Assembly (NCBI RefSeq): GCF_002019735.1
Contig: NZ_KV917378.1
Span: forward strand, 2,444,869 to 2,508,868
Reading direction: 5' to 3'
Source of the DNA: Salipaludibacillus agaradhaerens
GTDB taxonomy: Bacteria; Bacillota; Bacilli; Bacillales; Salisediminibacteriaceae
DNA: 64,000 nt
Shown piece by piece: positions 28,129 through 36,246 of the stretch. The position numbers and the translations under genes are program-made. Under the pieces are notes generated by a model, which was not told where the DNA came from, ran no database searches, and saw only the letters and a list, made by a program, of their open reading frames with translations. The stretch's first letter is position 1. Each line of letters opens with the position of its first letter.

Positions 28129-28695
28129 TTAAATGACGAGCTGGCTTTCGTTTTGAAAAATCATGTCATGATGTTTAAAATAGTTTTCTAAATCACCTTG
28201 ATACACGAGGTGAAACCTCTCATTCTCTATAAGGTCTTGAGGCGTCATAAAGAATGGCTCTTTCGTATAATTTAGAATACCGCATTCCTGAAGAAGGGTT
28301 GCAACAAACTGGGAACAAAAAAACGCATTTTTACGTATAAAACGTTTCTTAATTGTAATAGCAAATAAACCTAATAAATTATAACTGTATAAGTGCTTTT
28401 GCCTATCGATTTTATGAATAAACTGTTGCATGCTTTCGAATTGTTCAGTCGTGACATCACAGCTGTAAATAGCACACCTTGCCTGTTTAAAATAATGGGC
28501 ACTCAAATTCTCTTTTACAAACCCCCCGATAAAAGGGTTTCTAGGCGTCTTTCTCCCGAAACTGTACACCTCAATCAAATGCTCATCAAACGCAATTGAC
28601 GCATGATTATAGGGGGCTTTTGTATAAAGCTTAATCATCTTTGTAAGCAGTGTTCCTGTATCAGTAAGAAGGATGTATATTTTATTTTCGCGCAT
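28129..28695 (-). CDS. Permuted papain-like (YiiX-type) amidase/peptidase
   Basis: A 188-residue protein with the permuted NlpC/P60 arrangement: an early histidine motif APYNHASIAFDEHLIEVYSF (about residues 27-46) and a later cysteine motif KNAFFCSQFVATLLQE (about 126-141). In this superfamily (YiiX/YaeF, C92) Cys and His form the catalytic pair, acting on amide or thioester bonds in cell wall or lipid-linked substrates. No signal peptide is visible. It is monocistronic, with a good terminator 65 bp downstream. Substrate unknown. Confidence 0.65.
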   Translation of the reverse strand: MRENKIYILLTDTGTLLTKMIKLYTKAPYNHASIAFDEHLIEVYSFGRKTPRNPFIGGFVKENLSAHYFKQARCAIYSCDVTTEQFESMQQFIHKIDRQKHLYSYNLLGLFAITIKKRFIRKNAFFCSQFVATLLQECGILNYTKEPFFMTPQDLIENERFHLVYQGDLENYFKHHDMIFQNESQLVI

Positions 28696-29130
28696 GTTGA
28701 TCTCCCCTATAACTCGAAAAAATTGAACTATTACTCATGTAGCAACAGTCGTAGTGCATTTTGTTTTCAAAACGTAATAGACTTCTCTTTCCTAAGGACA
28801 CCTTCATGTAGGAAAAGAATGCCATGATACTTATAATATATAATCTAGCAGCATAATGGAAGACACTTCCGGTTTATTTCTTCATAAAACTTTAGTCTTA
28901 CTTATGCTCACCATTGAAATTGATAGTTGAATTCCCAGATGATGTTCTGTTCATACTCTATCTCACACTAAATGTAAAAAAAACAGCAGCAGCAGCACGC
29001 CTAAGTCATGTTCGCAATGTGTTACTGTACTCGCACCAATCATCCAAAAGAGCAACCTCACTCGTTTGTAGGGCACATGTTACAACCTCACACGATATAG
29101 TTACGATTTATTTCACAGTTAGTTTCATTC
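28696..29130. other. Intergenic, one doubtful frame
   Basis: A + strand frame from 28914 begins MKLIVEFPDDVLFIL, faintly like UPF0175 proteins, but has no ribosome binding site and soon becomes low complexity. I do not call it a gene. Confidence 0.4.
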
Positions 29131-29135
29131 TAAAA

Positions 29136-29167
29136 AAATAGCGGTTAGTCTCCCGTTACCGCTATTT
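29136..29167 (-). terminator. Terminator after carbonic anhydrase gene
   Basis: AAATAGCGGT / ACCGCTATTT with TTTTTTT on the minus strand, 125 bp downstream of the stop. Confidence 0.75.
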
Positions 29168-29293
29168 CTGATAAATAGTTAAGTCGTTTTATGCCATTCA
29201 TATATTCCCCTATGACTAATGGCGTTCCGACATCACCCATTAGTCAACTTCAAAAAATACCTCTATTAATTGGATTCTGAGATGAATCGTGTT

Positions 29294-30133
29294 TTAATCA
29301 ATAGCCACTTCGTATACATGCCGATCATTCCACGGTTGGACAGGCCGATTATTGGTTGGAAAGATCTCTGCGAATGTGTCAATTTGTTCTTGCGAGACGG
29401 AAATTGTTTTTTCGAGGACAACCCATTTTACACCTTCAGTACAAGGAGGCGTTGTAAGAGAACCACCATAGTGAAAGCCTTCATGGCTGCTTGGCAATAA
29501 TGCATTAAGATCGATAGCATCCGTTAATTCAATCGTTTCATCCATCTCTTCTTGTGGCATTTCAGCCCATAGCTCTGTTAATGCGTCGTTCACATCCCCT
29601 TCTTCCATTAGGACACCCAGCACTGCCAGCTCCCCCTCTTGATTTTGATGGACAAAATGAAGCTCCATGTCTAAGTGTTCTCCATTTTTTTGGTGTTCAG
29701 AAGGGACATGGAAGTGAAATTGAATTAATTGATAATCCTCATCCTCTATCGAGATAGTATTATCCTCTGTTAGGGCATTAGCTTGAATCGTATGACCGTT
29801 ATTTTCGATCTCAAACGAGCTCGGCTGATAGGCGATGCTGATATGAGCATCAGTAGTTGTCACCTCATCTGTCTCAATGTTGATCGGCGATTGTTCCTGC
29901 TCTTGTTCACATAATTCATAAGAGGCGTCTAACGATCCCCAATGCGTCGGTCCAGTTTCTCCAGTATATGACCAATGCCCCTCATGTTCGTCTTTTATTG
30001 CCTCTTCATGAGTGCCACTGCCATTTAATGAGTTAACTTCTTCGTCTCCTGATTGCGCTGTAGAACAGGCCGTTATGACGACACTTGACACTAAAACGAC
30101 TACCACGCTTCCCCACCCTACTCTTCTTTTCAT
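29294..30133 (-). CDS. Alpha-carbonic anhydrase, lipoprotein
   Basis: A 279-residue extracellular carbonic anhydrase (CO2 + H2O to bicarbonate + H+). The signal sequence ends in VITAC (lipobox). The catalytic domain (about 50-275) has HWSYTGETGPTHWGSL, QSPINIET, the zinc histidines in FHFHVPSEH and ELHFVH, YGGSLTTPPCTEGVKW and NNRPVQP near the end. Start: ATG at 30133, 6 bases after GAAGGA. The longer frame to 30166 is less likely. Surface carbonic anhydrase would help inorganic-carbon and pH balance in alkaline surroundings (inference). Confidence 0.93.
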   Translation of the reverse strand: MKRRVGWGSVVVVLVSSVVITACSTAQSGDEEVNSLNGSGTHEEAIKDEHEGHWSYTGETGPTHWGSLDASYELCEQEQEQSPINIETDEVTTTDAHISIAYQPSSFEIENNGHTIQANALTEDNTISIEDEDYQLIQFHFHVPSEHQKNGEHLDMELHFVHQNQEGELAVLGVLMEEGDVNDALTELWAEMPQEEMDETIELTDAIDLNALLPSSHEGFHYGGSLTTPPCTEGVKWVVLEKTISVSQEQIDTFAEIFPTNNRPVQPWNDRHVYEVAID

Positions 30134-30471
30134 GTCTGTTCCTTCTTTCATGACGTCATTTTTCACTTAATCAACCAAGGTACAGGTAGCTACATAGTCA
30201 TTATCCTTTGTGTTAGGCAGCATCCGGCTGATCACTTCTTTTGCCAATTGACCTTTACCAAAAAATGACTATGGAATAGCGTTATTATACTCCCATTTAA
30301 TACGATAAAACATAGTCGTTAAGAATTATTTTTATAAAAGTAGATATAGGGACTATTCACTAACAACGGGAACCTTAAATAAAACCTACATCCGTGATGA
30401 CATAATTTGCTCTTTGTATCAAACCTCAAAATCTTATGATTTAACTTTGTAGAGTGAATACTCGAATCCGT

Positions 30472-30585
30472 TACTGGTGGACGCTTTCCGCGGGCACGGC
30501 CTCAGCCTCCTCGACGCAAAAAACGCGTCTGTGGGGCCTTCGGCTCGCGCTGTTCCCGCTGGAGTCGCCACCATTCACTGCTTCG
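30472..30585. repeat. GC-rich palindromic repeat (Bacillaceae REP-like)
   Basis: Contains CTTTCCGCGGGC, CTCAGCCTCCTCG and GGGGCCTTCGGCTCGCGC blocks typical of a GC-rich intergenic repeat common in Bacillaceae. It lies just left of an IS1380 remnant. A related unit in opposite sense lies at 31075-31190. Confidence 0.65.
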
Positions 30586-30633
30586 ATTAAATAGAAAATT
30601 CTAAATGAAGTAGCCTAAAATTTTGTTAGAACT

Positions 30634-30984
30634 GGAATAGGGACTATTATTGAACATGGTACTTGTGAGCAGTTCTATAGTAAATTAAAAACGGACTTAG
30701 ACCTTGAACGATTCCCTTCAAAGAGATTTTGTACAAATGATCTCATTTTACACTTGGGTTGCTTTGCTTATAATTTACTTCGTATTATTGGACAAGAAAT
30801 CTAAAAGAAGAGGATGCCCGCTGAAGAAAAAATTCGTCGACGAGTGAAAACTGTGATTCAAAATTTAATGACACTTGCATCAAAAATGGTCTCACACGCA
30901 AGAAGGCTATATTTAAAGTTTGGTACTCACAGTCCGTGGTTTCCTATATTCAAACGAATATATTTATGTTTTCTCATTAAATAA
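30634..30984 (+). pseudogene. IS1380-family transposase, C-terminal remnant
   Basis: One frame of 116 codons with an internal TAA after GQEI. Recognisable segments are CEQFYSKLKTDLDLERFP, LGCFAYNLLRIIGQEI, RRRVKTVIQNLMTLASKMV and SHARRLYLKFGTHSPWF, the usual C-terminal signature of IS1380 transposases. The N-terminal three quarters, including most of the DDE core, is absent, and terminal inverted repeats were not found. It is bracketed by two GC-rich palindromic repeats. Confidence 0.75.
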
Positions 30985-31074
30985 ATATCATTAACAGTGA
31001 TTCTGAGCCTGAAAAATGATCAGTTTATCAGGCTTATTAAGCCCAATACAAATTATATATAGAAGTTGATATGA

Positions 31075-31190
31075 CAGGAATCTAGGAGACTCCTGCGGGA
31101 TCAAAGGCAAGGGTGAGACCCCCACAGACCGCAGGTCGAGGAGGCTCACCAGCCGCCCGCGGAAAGCGAGTAGATGGATGGCATATCAAC
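31075..31190. repeat. GC-rich palindromic repeat (REP-like), second unit
   Basis: GACTCCTGCGGGATC...GAGGCTCACC...CCCGCGGAAAGCGAGT, the complementary sense of the 30472 unit. Confidence 0.65.
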
Positions 31191-31211
31191 ACTTATCACG
31201 GATTCGGGTAA

Positions 31212-31257
31212 AAAACCAGCACTGCCATTAGTCATCAGACCAATGACAGTGCTGGTT
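31212..31257 (-). terminator. Terminator after lyase gene
   Basis: AACCAGCACTG / CAGTGCTGGTT with an inner CATT/AATG stem and TTTTTT on the minus strand. Confidence 0.9.
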
Positions 31258-31283
31258 ACGTAAAACGAAGCTAAACATTTTGA

Positions 31284-32660
31284 TCACGCCATTCCTTTTG
31301 GATCAATCGCTTGTATCACCTCATCGGTTAACAGCCCTTTTTCCATAAGGATTTGTTTAATCGTTTTATTCTCCTCATCCGCACTCATGCCAATTTGCGA
31401 GGCCATATCATAGCCTAAAGACGGGCTGAGTCCTGTGACGAGTGATAAGCTCTCATTCATCCACCTTTCACAATTGGCTTGATTCACATCAATGCCGTTA
31501 ATACATTTTGGGACAAGCGTATTGATGGCATTGACCATTAAGTCGATCGCATGGAGGAAGGTATGGGCAATGACTGGCATCATTACATTAATCTCTAATT
31601 GTCCGGCAATACCTGCCGTAGCAACGGCTGTTTCATAGCCAATCACTTGGCAGCACACCATGTGTGTCATTTCTAATATCGCTGGATTGACTTTCCCAGG
31701 CATAATCGTTGATCCAGGCTGGACTGGCGGCAGCGTAATTTCGGCTAATCCTGTCCGAGGTCCTGAGCTAAGTAATCGTAAGTCGCTCGTTATTTTAATT
31801 AAATGGGTCGCCAATTCTTTCAGTGTGAGCATACACCGAATAGGCTCATTCATATTTTGCATAAATGAAAAGATGTTAGCTGGTTCGCGAAACGGCATAT
31901 TCGTCCGCTTTCGAATTTCTTCCATCACCTTTGGTATGTAGCCAGGCTGTAAATTCACCTTTGTCCCTATAGCATTTCCACCTAAGCCAATTACATATAG
32001 CCCATCTAATCTCTCTGTAAGCTGTTGCCTCACAGTATTAACGGTTTCAGCATAACCTGAGAACTCCTGCCCTAATCGAATGGGGACACCGTCGTGTAAA
32101 TGAGTTCTTCCCGCTTTTAAGATAGGCATAAACTGATCGGCTTTCTTTTGGAAAGCTTCTTGTAACTGGTTAAGAACAGGAAGGAGCCGTGCTGTTATCT
32201 CTTCGGCGGCAGCCATGTTAAGCGCTGACGGGAACGTATCGTTAGTGGACTGGGACATATTGACGTGATCATTTGGGTTAACGCGCTGCGTGCCGCCCAC
32301 AAGCTCTGTTGCTCGGCTTGCGATCACTTCATTGACATTCATATTTTGCGACGTCCCTGCACCTGCCTGATACACGTCTACGACAAACTCATTATCCCAC
32401 TTTCCCTCAATCACTTCCTCAGCTGCTTGAACGATGGCTTTTCCCATATCGGGGGCTAATGTCCCCATCGCCATATTAGTCGTGGCACTGGCCGCTTTAA
32501 TAATGCCTTGCGCTTTTATAAACACCCGCGGTAATGTGATGCCGCTAATGTTAAAGTTGTCGATCGCTCGCTGCGTCTGTGACCCATAGTAAGCTGATTT
32601 AGGTACCATAATACTTCCTAACGTGTCATTTTCCATACGATACTGACTTGAAGCATCCAT
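31284..32660 (-). CDS. Aspartase/class II fumarase family lyase (probably aspartate ammonia-lyase)
   Basis: A 458-residue enzyme of the aspartase/fumarase superfamily, which forms fumarate from aspartate or malate. Motifs: GAGTSQNMNVNEVIASRA, DHVNMSQSTNDTFPSA, GRTHLHDGVPIRLGQEF, LLSSGPRTGLAEITLP and the family signature GSTIMPGKVNPAILEM. The combination (THMVCCQVIGYETAVATAG; GQLEINVMMPV) looks closer to bacillar aspartases than to FumC, but I cannot exclude fumarase. Full length, monocistronic, strong terminator. Confidence 0.85.
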   Translation of the reverse strand: MDASSQYRMENDTLGSIMVPKSAYYGSQTQRAIDNFNISGITLPRVFIKAQGIIKAASATTNMAMGTLAPDMGKAIVQAAEEVIEGKWDNEFVVDVYQAGAGTSQNMNVNEVIASRATELVGGTQRVNPNDHVNMSQSTNDTFPSALNMAAAEEITARLLPVLNQLQEAFQKKADQFMPILKAGRTHLHDGVPIRLGQEFSGYAETVNTVRQQLTERLDGLYVIGLGGNAIGTKVNLQPGYIPKVMEEIRKRTNMPFREPANIFSFMQNMNEPIRCMLTLKELATHLIKITSDLRLLSSGPRTGLAEITLPPVQPGSTIMPGKVNPAILEMTHMVCCQVIGYETAVATAGIAGQLEINVMMPVIAHTFLHAIDLMVNAINTLVPKCINGIDVNQANCERWMNESLSLVTGLSPSLGYDMASQIGMSADEENKTIKQILMEKGLLTDEVIQAIDPKGMA

Positions 32661-32845
32661 TGGCTACTCTCCTTCTCGTTCAAGACATTTACTTATCTTG
32701 TCGTTAGTGTAGCCATTCTCGGATGGAATAAACACGTGCACTCATATAGGGATGATGGATTTTCCACTTAGAATTAAACGTGAGACGTCTTCTAATTTCC
32801 ATAATAATTTTTCACATGTTTTTCTTATAAACTCAACAGCATTGC

Positions 32846-32971
32846 ATAAAACGAACCTTCAATCAGTGAGAGGAACTCCACTGATTGGTAATTTTAAAAT
32901 CAGACATTAGCAGCCGTTAGCTCCCCCCTCTATTTTGAGCCGAGAGTTTTACGGAGGGTTATCTGTGATAC
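32846..32971 (+). repeat. Dispersed element, short form
   Basis: ATAAAACGAACCTTCAATCAGTGAGAG...TATCTGTGATA. The third hairpin's left arm is shortened (GCTCCC) and the right arm remains. The gap 32661-33553 also holds four short palindromes at 33199-33372. Confidence 0.75.
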
Positions 32972-33198
32972 AATAATGTCATCATTTTAATGATTCTAGT
33001 TGTTTAGAGCCAAAGAAGAGAACCCAGGTAGTGGATTTAGAGGATTACCATAGAGTTAAAGGAACATTAATCTAGATAACATTCGTGACATCCTATAATA
33101 GGTTGGCTTATCATTATTAAAAACCTTGGTTTAAATGTCTTTACCTGTAGAGAAGGTGTCTTGTCAATAATCGAGTCATTAGTGAGAGTAAAATAAGC

Positions 33199-33372
33199 GG
33201 AAATTTTTCGGTTAGAAGTAGCAGAGAGCTCATTTTGGTGAATATAAGGGGAAATTTTCCGATTATCCAAAGAAAAACGACCCATTTTTTAGATTTCCCG
33301 AGCCATTAACGGAATCTTTCCGTCTATTTAAGCTATTGGCATAGCTAATGACTATTTAAGAGAATTTTTTCC
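33199..33372. repeat. Four GGAAATTTTCC-like palindromes at 50-61 bp spacing
   Basis: GGAAATTTTTCG (33199), GGAAATTTTCC (33250), GGAATCTTTCC (33311) and AGAATTTTTTCC (33361). An apparent minus-strand ORF here (RKISPYIH/RKISAYF) is the translated repeat and is not called as a gene. Confidence 0.5.
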
Positions 33373-33553
33373 GTCTATATCTCAGAGCGAGTTCTTAACC
33401 TGATCCCCCAACTGATAAAAGCGAATCCTCAGCCTCTTTTTTCCAAGTTAAACGTTATCGGATAACACGTTACTTAGCTCAAAGACTGGCTATCATGATG
33501 CGCCCAGAAAAGACACTCACTTACAAGTTGTCTACAAAAAAGTGAACGGAGAC

Positions 33554-34372
33554 ATGAATAAAATGAAAAAGATCTTTTTAGGAACTTTGCTTTTAATCAT
33601 CATACTAGCGGCAATTGCTTTCATCATTAACATCAACACGTCCCCCTCCGATGAGAACGAGACACGTCTTTTATTTTCAAACAATTATATGAGCGCTGCC
33701 TTAGAGGAAGAAGAGACGATCCCTTTTAATATTTTTGCGCTGAACGACCCAGACAGCCAGAAAAATTTTGACAGTGAGGCCGTTGCTGACGTCTCTTTAA
33801 ATAATGAGAATATTGAGATCGTGGATTATACGATTGATGCTGGTATGACTGATGAAGGCTATCAATTGATCAACTTTATCTTGACATTAACCGTCAATGG
33901 CGATGAAATAGAAAAAGCCGAGACACTGTCCTTATTCTTCGAAGACGGAGAGACACTTACGTATGATATAGGGGAAGTGGTTTTGACAACTTATTCGGTA
34001 ACAGAAGATCTTGAACAAGTGGGAGAAAACACAATCGCCTATCCCGAGCCTAGTCTAGACGTCCATTTAGAAAACACCCGAGACCAGGCCATAGAGTTAA
34101 TCTCAATAAGTGATACAGGTGAAGTGATAAGCTATGATTTTAACCAACATGAAACCATCGCTGCGGATGAGACGTACCATTTAGTGATTGATAGTCTTCA
34201 TACTGAAAAGATGTATGATTTTTATACGCTCACCCCTCTCTTAACCTATGAAATGGGAGAAGAACTAAAAAGCTATGTCATGGATCCTGTTTTATATGGT
34301 ATCCTCGATCAAGACGAAGTAAAAGTGAGAAAAATATTAAGCCACAATGATATAACCATTCAGGATAATTAA
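33554..34372 (+). CDS. Membrane-anchored hypothetical surface protein
   Basis: A 272-residue protein with one N-terminal transmembrane helix (KIFLGTLLLIIILAAIAFII) and an acidic, beta-rich extracellular part. No lipobox, so it is an uncleaved anchor or signal peptide. Two similar stretches (LNFI..LTVNGDEIEKAETLSL and LDVHLENTRDQAIELISISD) hint at two beta-sandwich domains. No family is recognised. The ATG at 33554 lies just after GGAG. An upstream GTG (33542) has no ribosome binding site. It ends before a strong terminator. Confidence 0.6.
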   Translation: MNKMKKIFLGTLLLIIILAAIAFIININTSPSDENETRLLFSNNYMSAALEEEETIPFNIFALNDPDSQKNFDSEAVADVSLNNENIEIVDYTIDAGMTDEGYQLINFILTLTVNGDEIEKAETLSLFFEDGETLTYDIGEVVLTTYSVTEDLEQVGENTIAYPEPSLDVHLENTRDQAIELISISDTGEVISYDFNQHETIAADETYHLVIDSLHTEKMYDFYTLTPLLTYEMGEELKSYVMDPVLYGILDQDEVKVRKILSHNDITIQDN

Positions 34373-34457
34373 GTCCTTTTAAAACCACATAGCCGATGAA
34401 AGTAAAAACAAGTGATTTAAGGGGCATATCCTATATCTCTATAGTGAATAGATGAAG

Positions 34458-34505
34458 GGGCTTCTTCCCAAACCAAACAGCTTGATTTGGGAAGAAGCCC
34501 TTTTT
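34458..34505 (+). terminator. Strong terminator
   Basis: GGGCTTCTTCCCAAA / TTTGGGAAGAAGCCC followed by TTTTTC. Confidence 0.93.
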
Positions 34506-34553
34506 CATTTCCTCAGCTACTTTTGGACATGACATAATGCCCCTTCCGCATTT

Positions 34554-35078
34554 TTATTTTTCCCACCCCATCCGCTGGCGAAGGGAGGTAATATGGGCGA
34601 GATGATGACGACCATGCCACGCATAAATACCAATACTAATACCTAATTTCACAATACCTGATTCAGGGTGACGGAATGTTTTTTCTAAATCAACTGGCTC
34701 TAAACTCGTTAGAAGGGTCGTCCATCTGTTATGCAAAGCGTCTAATAAAGCTAATGAGACATCCACCGGCATTGAAGCATCCGGCAGCTCCGCCCATTCA
34801 GCTTCCAAATAAGGCTTAATCGTTGGCTTGTCTTCGGTAAGTGCCCATTTACATCGAATATACGCGTTCATATGACTATCTGGCAAGTGATGAACCACTT
34901 GTCTAACCGTCCAGCCGCCTTCCCGATAAGGTGTATCAAGCTGTTGATCAGTTAATCCTTTCACAGCTCCCCTCAAGTCTTCGGGGAACTTGGCCATCTC
35001 TTCTATCCACCCGTTTACTTGCTCTAGTGAATAAGCATTTTCCTCAAATTGACCGATTGGATAACGAAGATCCTCCAT
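34554..35078 (-). CDS. YfiT-type metal-dependent hydrolase / thiol transferase (DinB superfamily)
   Basis: A 174-residue protein matching B. subtilis YfiT closely: YPIGQFE start, [35 protein letters not shown] and the terminal [20 protein letters not shown]. YfiT binds a metal through three histidines (here in VVHHLPDSH and HGRHHLAHI). Relatives such as BstA transfer bacillithiol to electrophiles, so a detoxification role is possible but not shown. The ATG at 35078 follows AGGTGGAGG. It lies downstream of another DinB gene, 104 bp away on the same strand. Confidence 0.88.
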   Translation of the reverse strand: MEDLRYPIGQFEENAYSLEQVNGWIEEMAKFPEDLRGAVKGLTDQQLDTPYREGGWTVRQVVHHLPDSHMNAYIRCKWALTEDKPTIKPYLEAEWAELPDASMPVDVSLALLDALHNRWTTLLTSLEPVDLEKTFRHPESGIVKLGISIGIYAWHGRHHLAHITSLRQRMGWEK

Positions 35079-35181
35079 CTATACCTCCACCTTTCTTTTT
35101 ATGTGAACTTGTTTCGACGCCACCTAATTAAACGTTACCGCCTATGCTACGCATTGAGGGGAGCTATAACCCTTAAAACAT

Positions 35182-35646
35182 TTAAGGATTATACTTCACC
35201 CCGTTTTTGTCATGCCAAGCATGTTGCCATTTACGGAGAACAACCATTTGCCCTGTATGATAAGCGGTGTGAGTCGTCAAGTGAGCGATGTCAACTGCCC
35301 AGTCAAAGAGCTTTTGCTCATCTGCTTCTCCCACTACTTTCACCCATTCCGAGGTGATCACTGTTAAGCGTTCGACGGTATCATACCAACTCATTCCCTC
35401 ACTGCCTTTAAACGTATTATCTTTGTGGATTTCATCGTCTTCTGTTCCTTTAAATCGCTTTAAGTAACGGTCACTATAATAGATAATATGATTGGTCAGC
35501 TCACATATCGAATAATCGGCCTCCTGTGGCTTCCACATCGCCTGTTCCTCTGTCAACTCATCAATGGCATTAAGCGTCGCCACATACCACGCATTTTCAC
35601 GATGACACGTTTTTAACTGCGCTAACATACTCGTTTTAAGCGTCAT
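35182..35646 (-). CDS. DinB family protein
   Basis: A 154-residue DinB superfamily protein. Conserved histidines sit in CELTNHIIYYSDRYLKRF and the C-terminal HLTTHTAYHTGQMVVLRKW, the typical third metal-ligand helix. Start: ATG at 35646 after GGAGGAGG. The longer frame to 35694 would begin upstream of that site. It may be co-transcribed with the YfiT-like gene downstream. Function unknown. DinB proteins often act as thiol-dependent enzymes. Confidence 0.85.
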   Translation of the reverse strand: MTLKTSMLAQLKTCHRENAWYVATLNAIDELTEEQAMWKPQEADYSICELTNHIIYYSDRYLKRFKGTEDDEIHKDNTFKGSEGMSWYDTVERLTVITSEWVKVVGEADEQKLFDWAVDIAHLTTHTAYHTGQMVVLRKWQHAWHDKNGVKYNP

Positions 35647-35729
35647 ACGTCCTCCTCCATTTTTGAATTTTGTTATGTTGATAACATTCAACATGAGCTC
35701 CTTTTAGTCCTTCTAACACTTACATGGGA

Positions 35730-35757
35730 AAAAACCGATCTCATAAAAAGATCGGTT
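35730..35757 (-). terminator. Terminator-like hairpin
   Basis: AACCGATCT / AGATCGGTT with TTTTTT on the minus strand, upstream of the DinB gene. It would stop read-through from the ABC operon. Confidence 0.75.
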
Positions 35758-35776
35758 ACGCCTAATAGAAAACGAG

Positions 35777-35981
35777 ATAAAACGAACCTTCATTCAATGG
35801 GAGTTTTCGTTCTTCTCCCACTGATAAGGAACACAAGCTAACGTCTTCGCGTCCTGCGAAAACGCTTTTGTGACCAACATCCTGTTGGCCCGAGTCAATC
35901 AGGACATTAGCTCCCGCCTAAATAACGTTACCTCTTCTCTCTATTTTGAGCTGGGAGGTTTACGGCCGCTTATCGTGATTA
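35777..35981 (+). repeat. Dispersed element, long form with nested insert
   Basis: 205 bp. Between the first hairpin and the CAATCAGGACATTAGC segment it carries an extra about 75-bp block (GATAAGGAACACAAGCTAAC to CTGTTGGCCCGAG) with its own hairpins. The same block is in the copies at 39540 and 49408. Confidence 0.85.
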
Positions 35982-35982
35982 A

Positions 35983-36022
35983 AAAGCACCTCTCTAATAC
36001 GCCTACCGTAAGAAGAGGTGCG
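35983..36022 (-). terminator. Terminator after ABC exporter operon
   Basis: GCACCTCT / AGAGGTGC with TTTTT on the minus strand, 225 bp past the permease stop. Confidence 0.65.
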
Positions 36023-36246
36023 AGTAAAATGGGTACGTCATTTGAAGGGGCTCTTCACTTTAATAGATGACCACAAAACACCCTATTAATTAACTCGCCA
36101 GATTTGAAAATAAGATCTCATGTGTTGGCAAACTCTTGTCAACAAGCTGAAAACATCGAGAAATCAGATGGCGCCTCAGCACCACCTAAGCTACGCCTTG
36201 AGGAGAAAATGCCTTTAACACATTTAGGATTAACGATCGTTATGAA

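Noticed and set aside
28914-29141. Possible UPF0175-like small protein (MKLIVEFPDDVLFIL...)
   Set aside because: TTG start without ribosome binding site, and sequence after residue 20 is low complexity. At best a decayed fragment.
33067-33285. Minus-strand ORF with two RKIS(P/A)Y repeats
   Set aside because: The repeats come from the GGAAATTTTCC palindromes; no ribosome binding site or known family.
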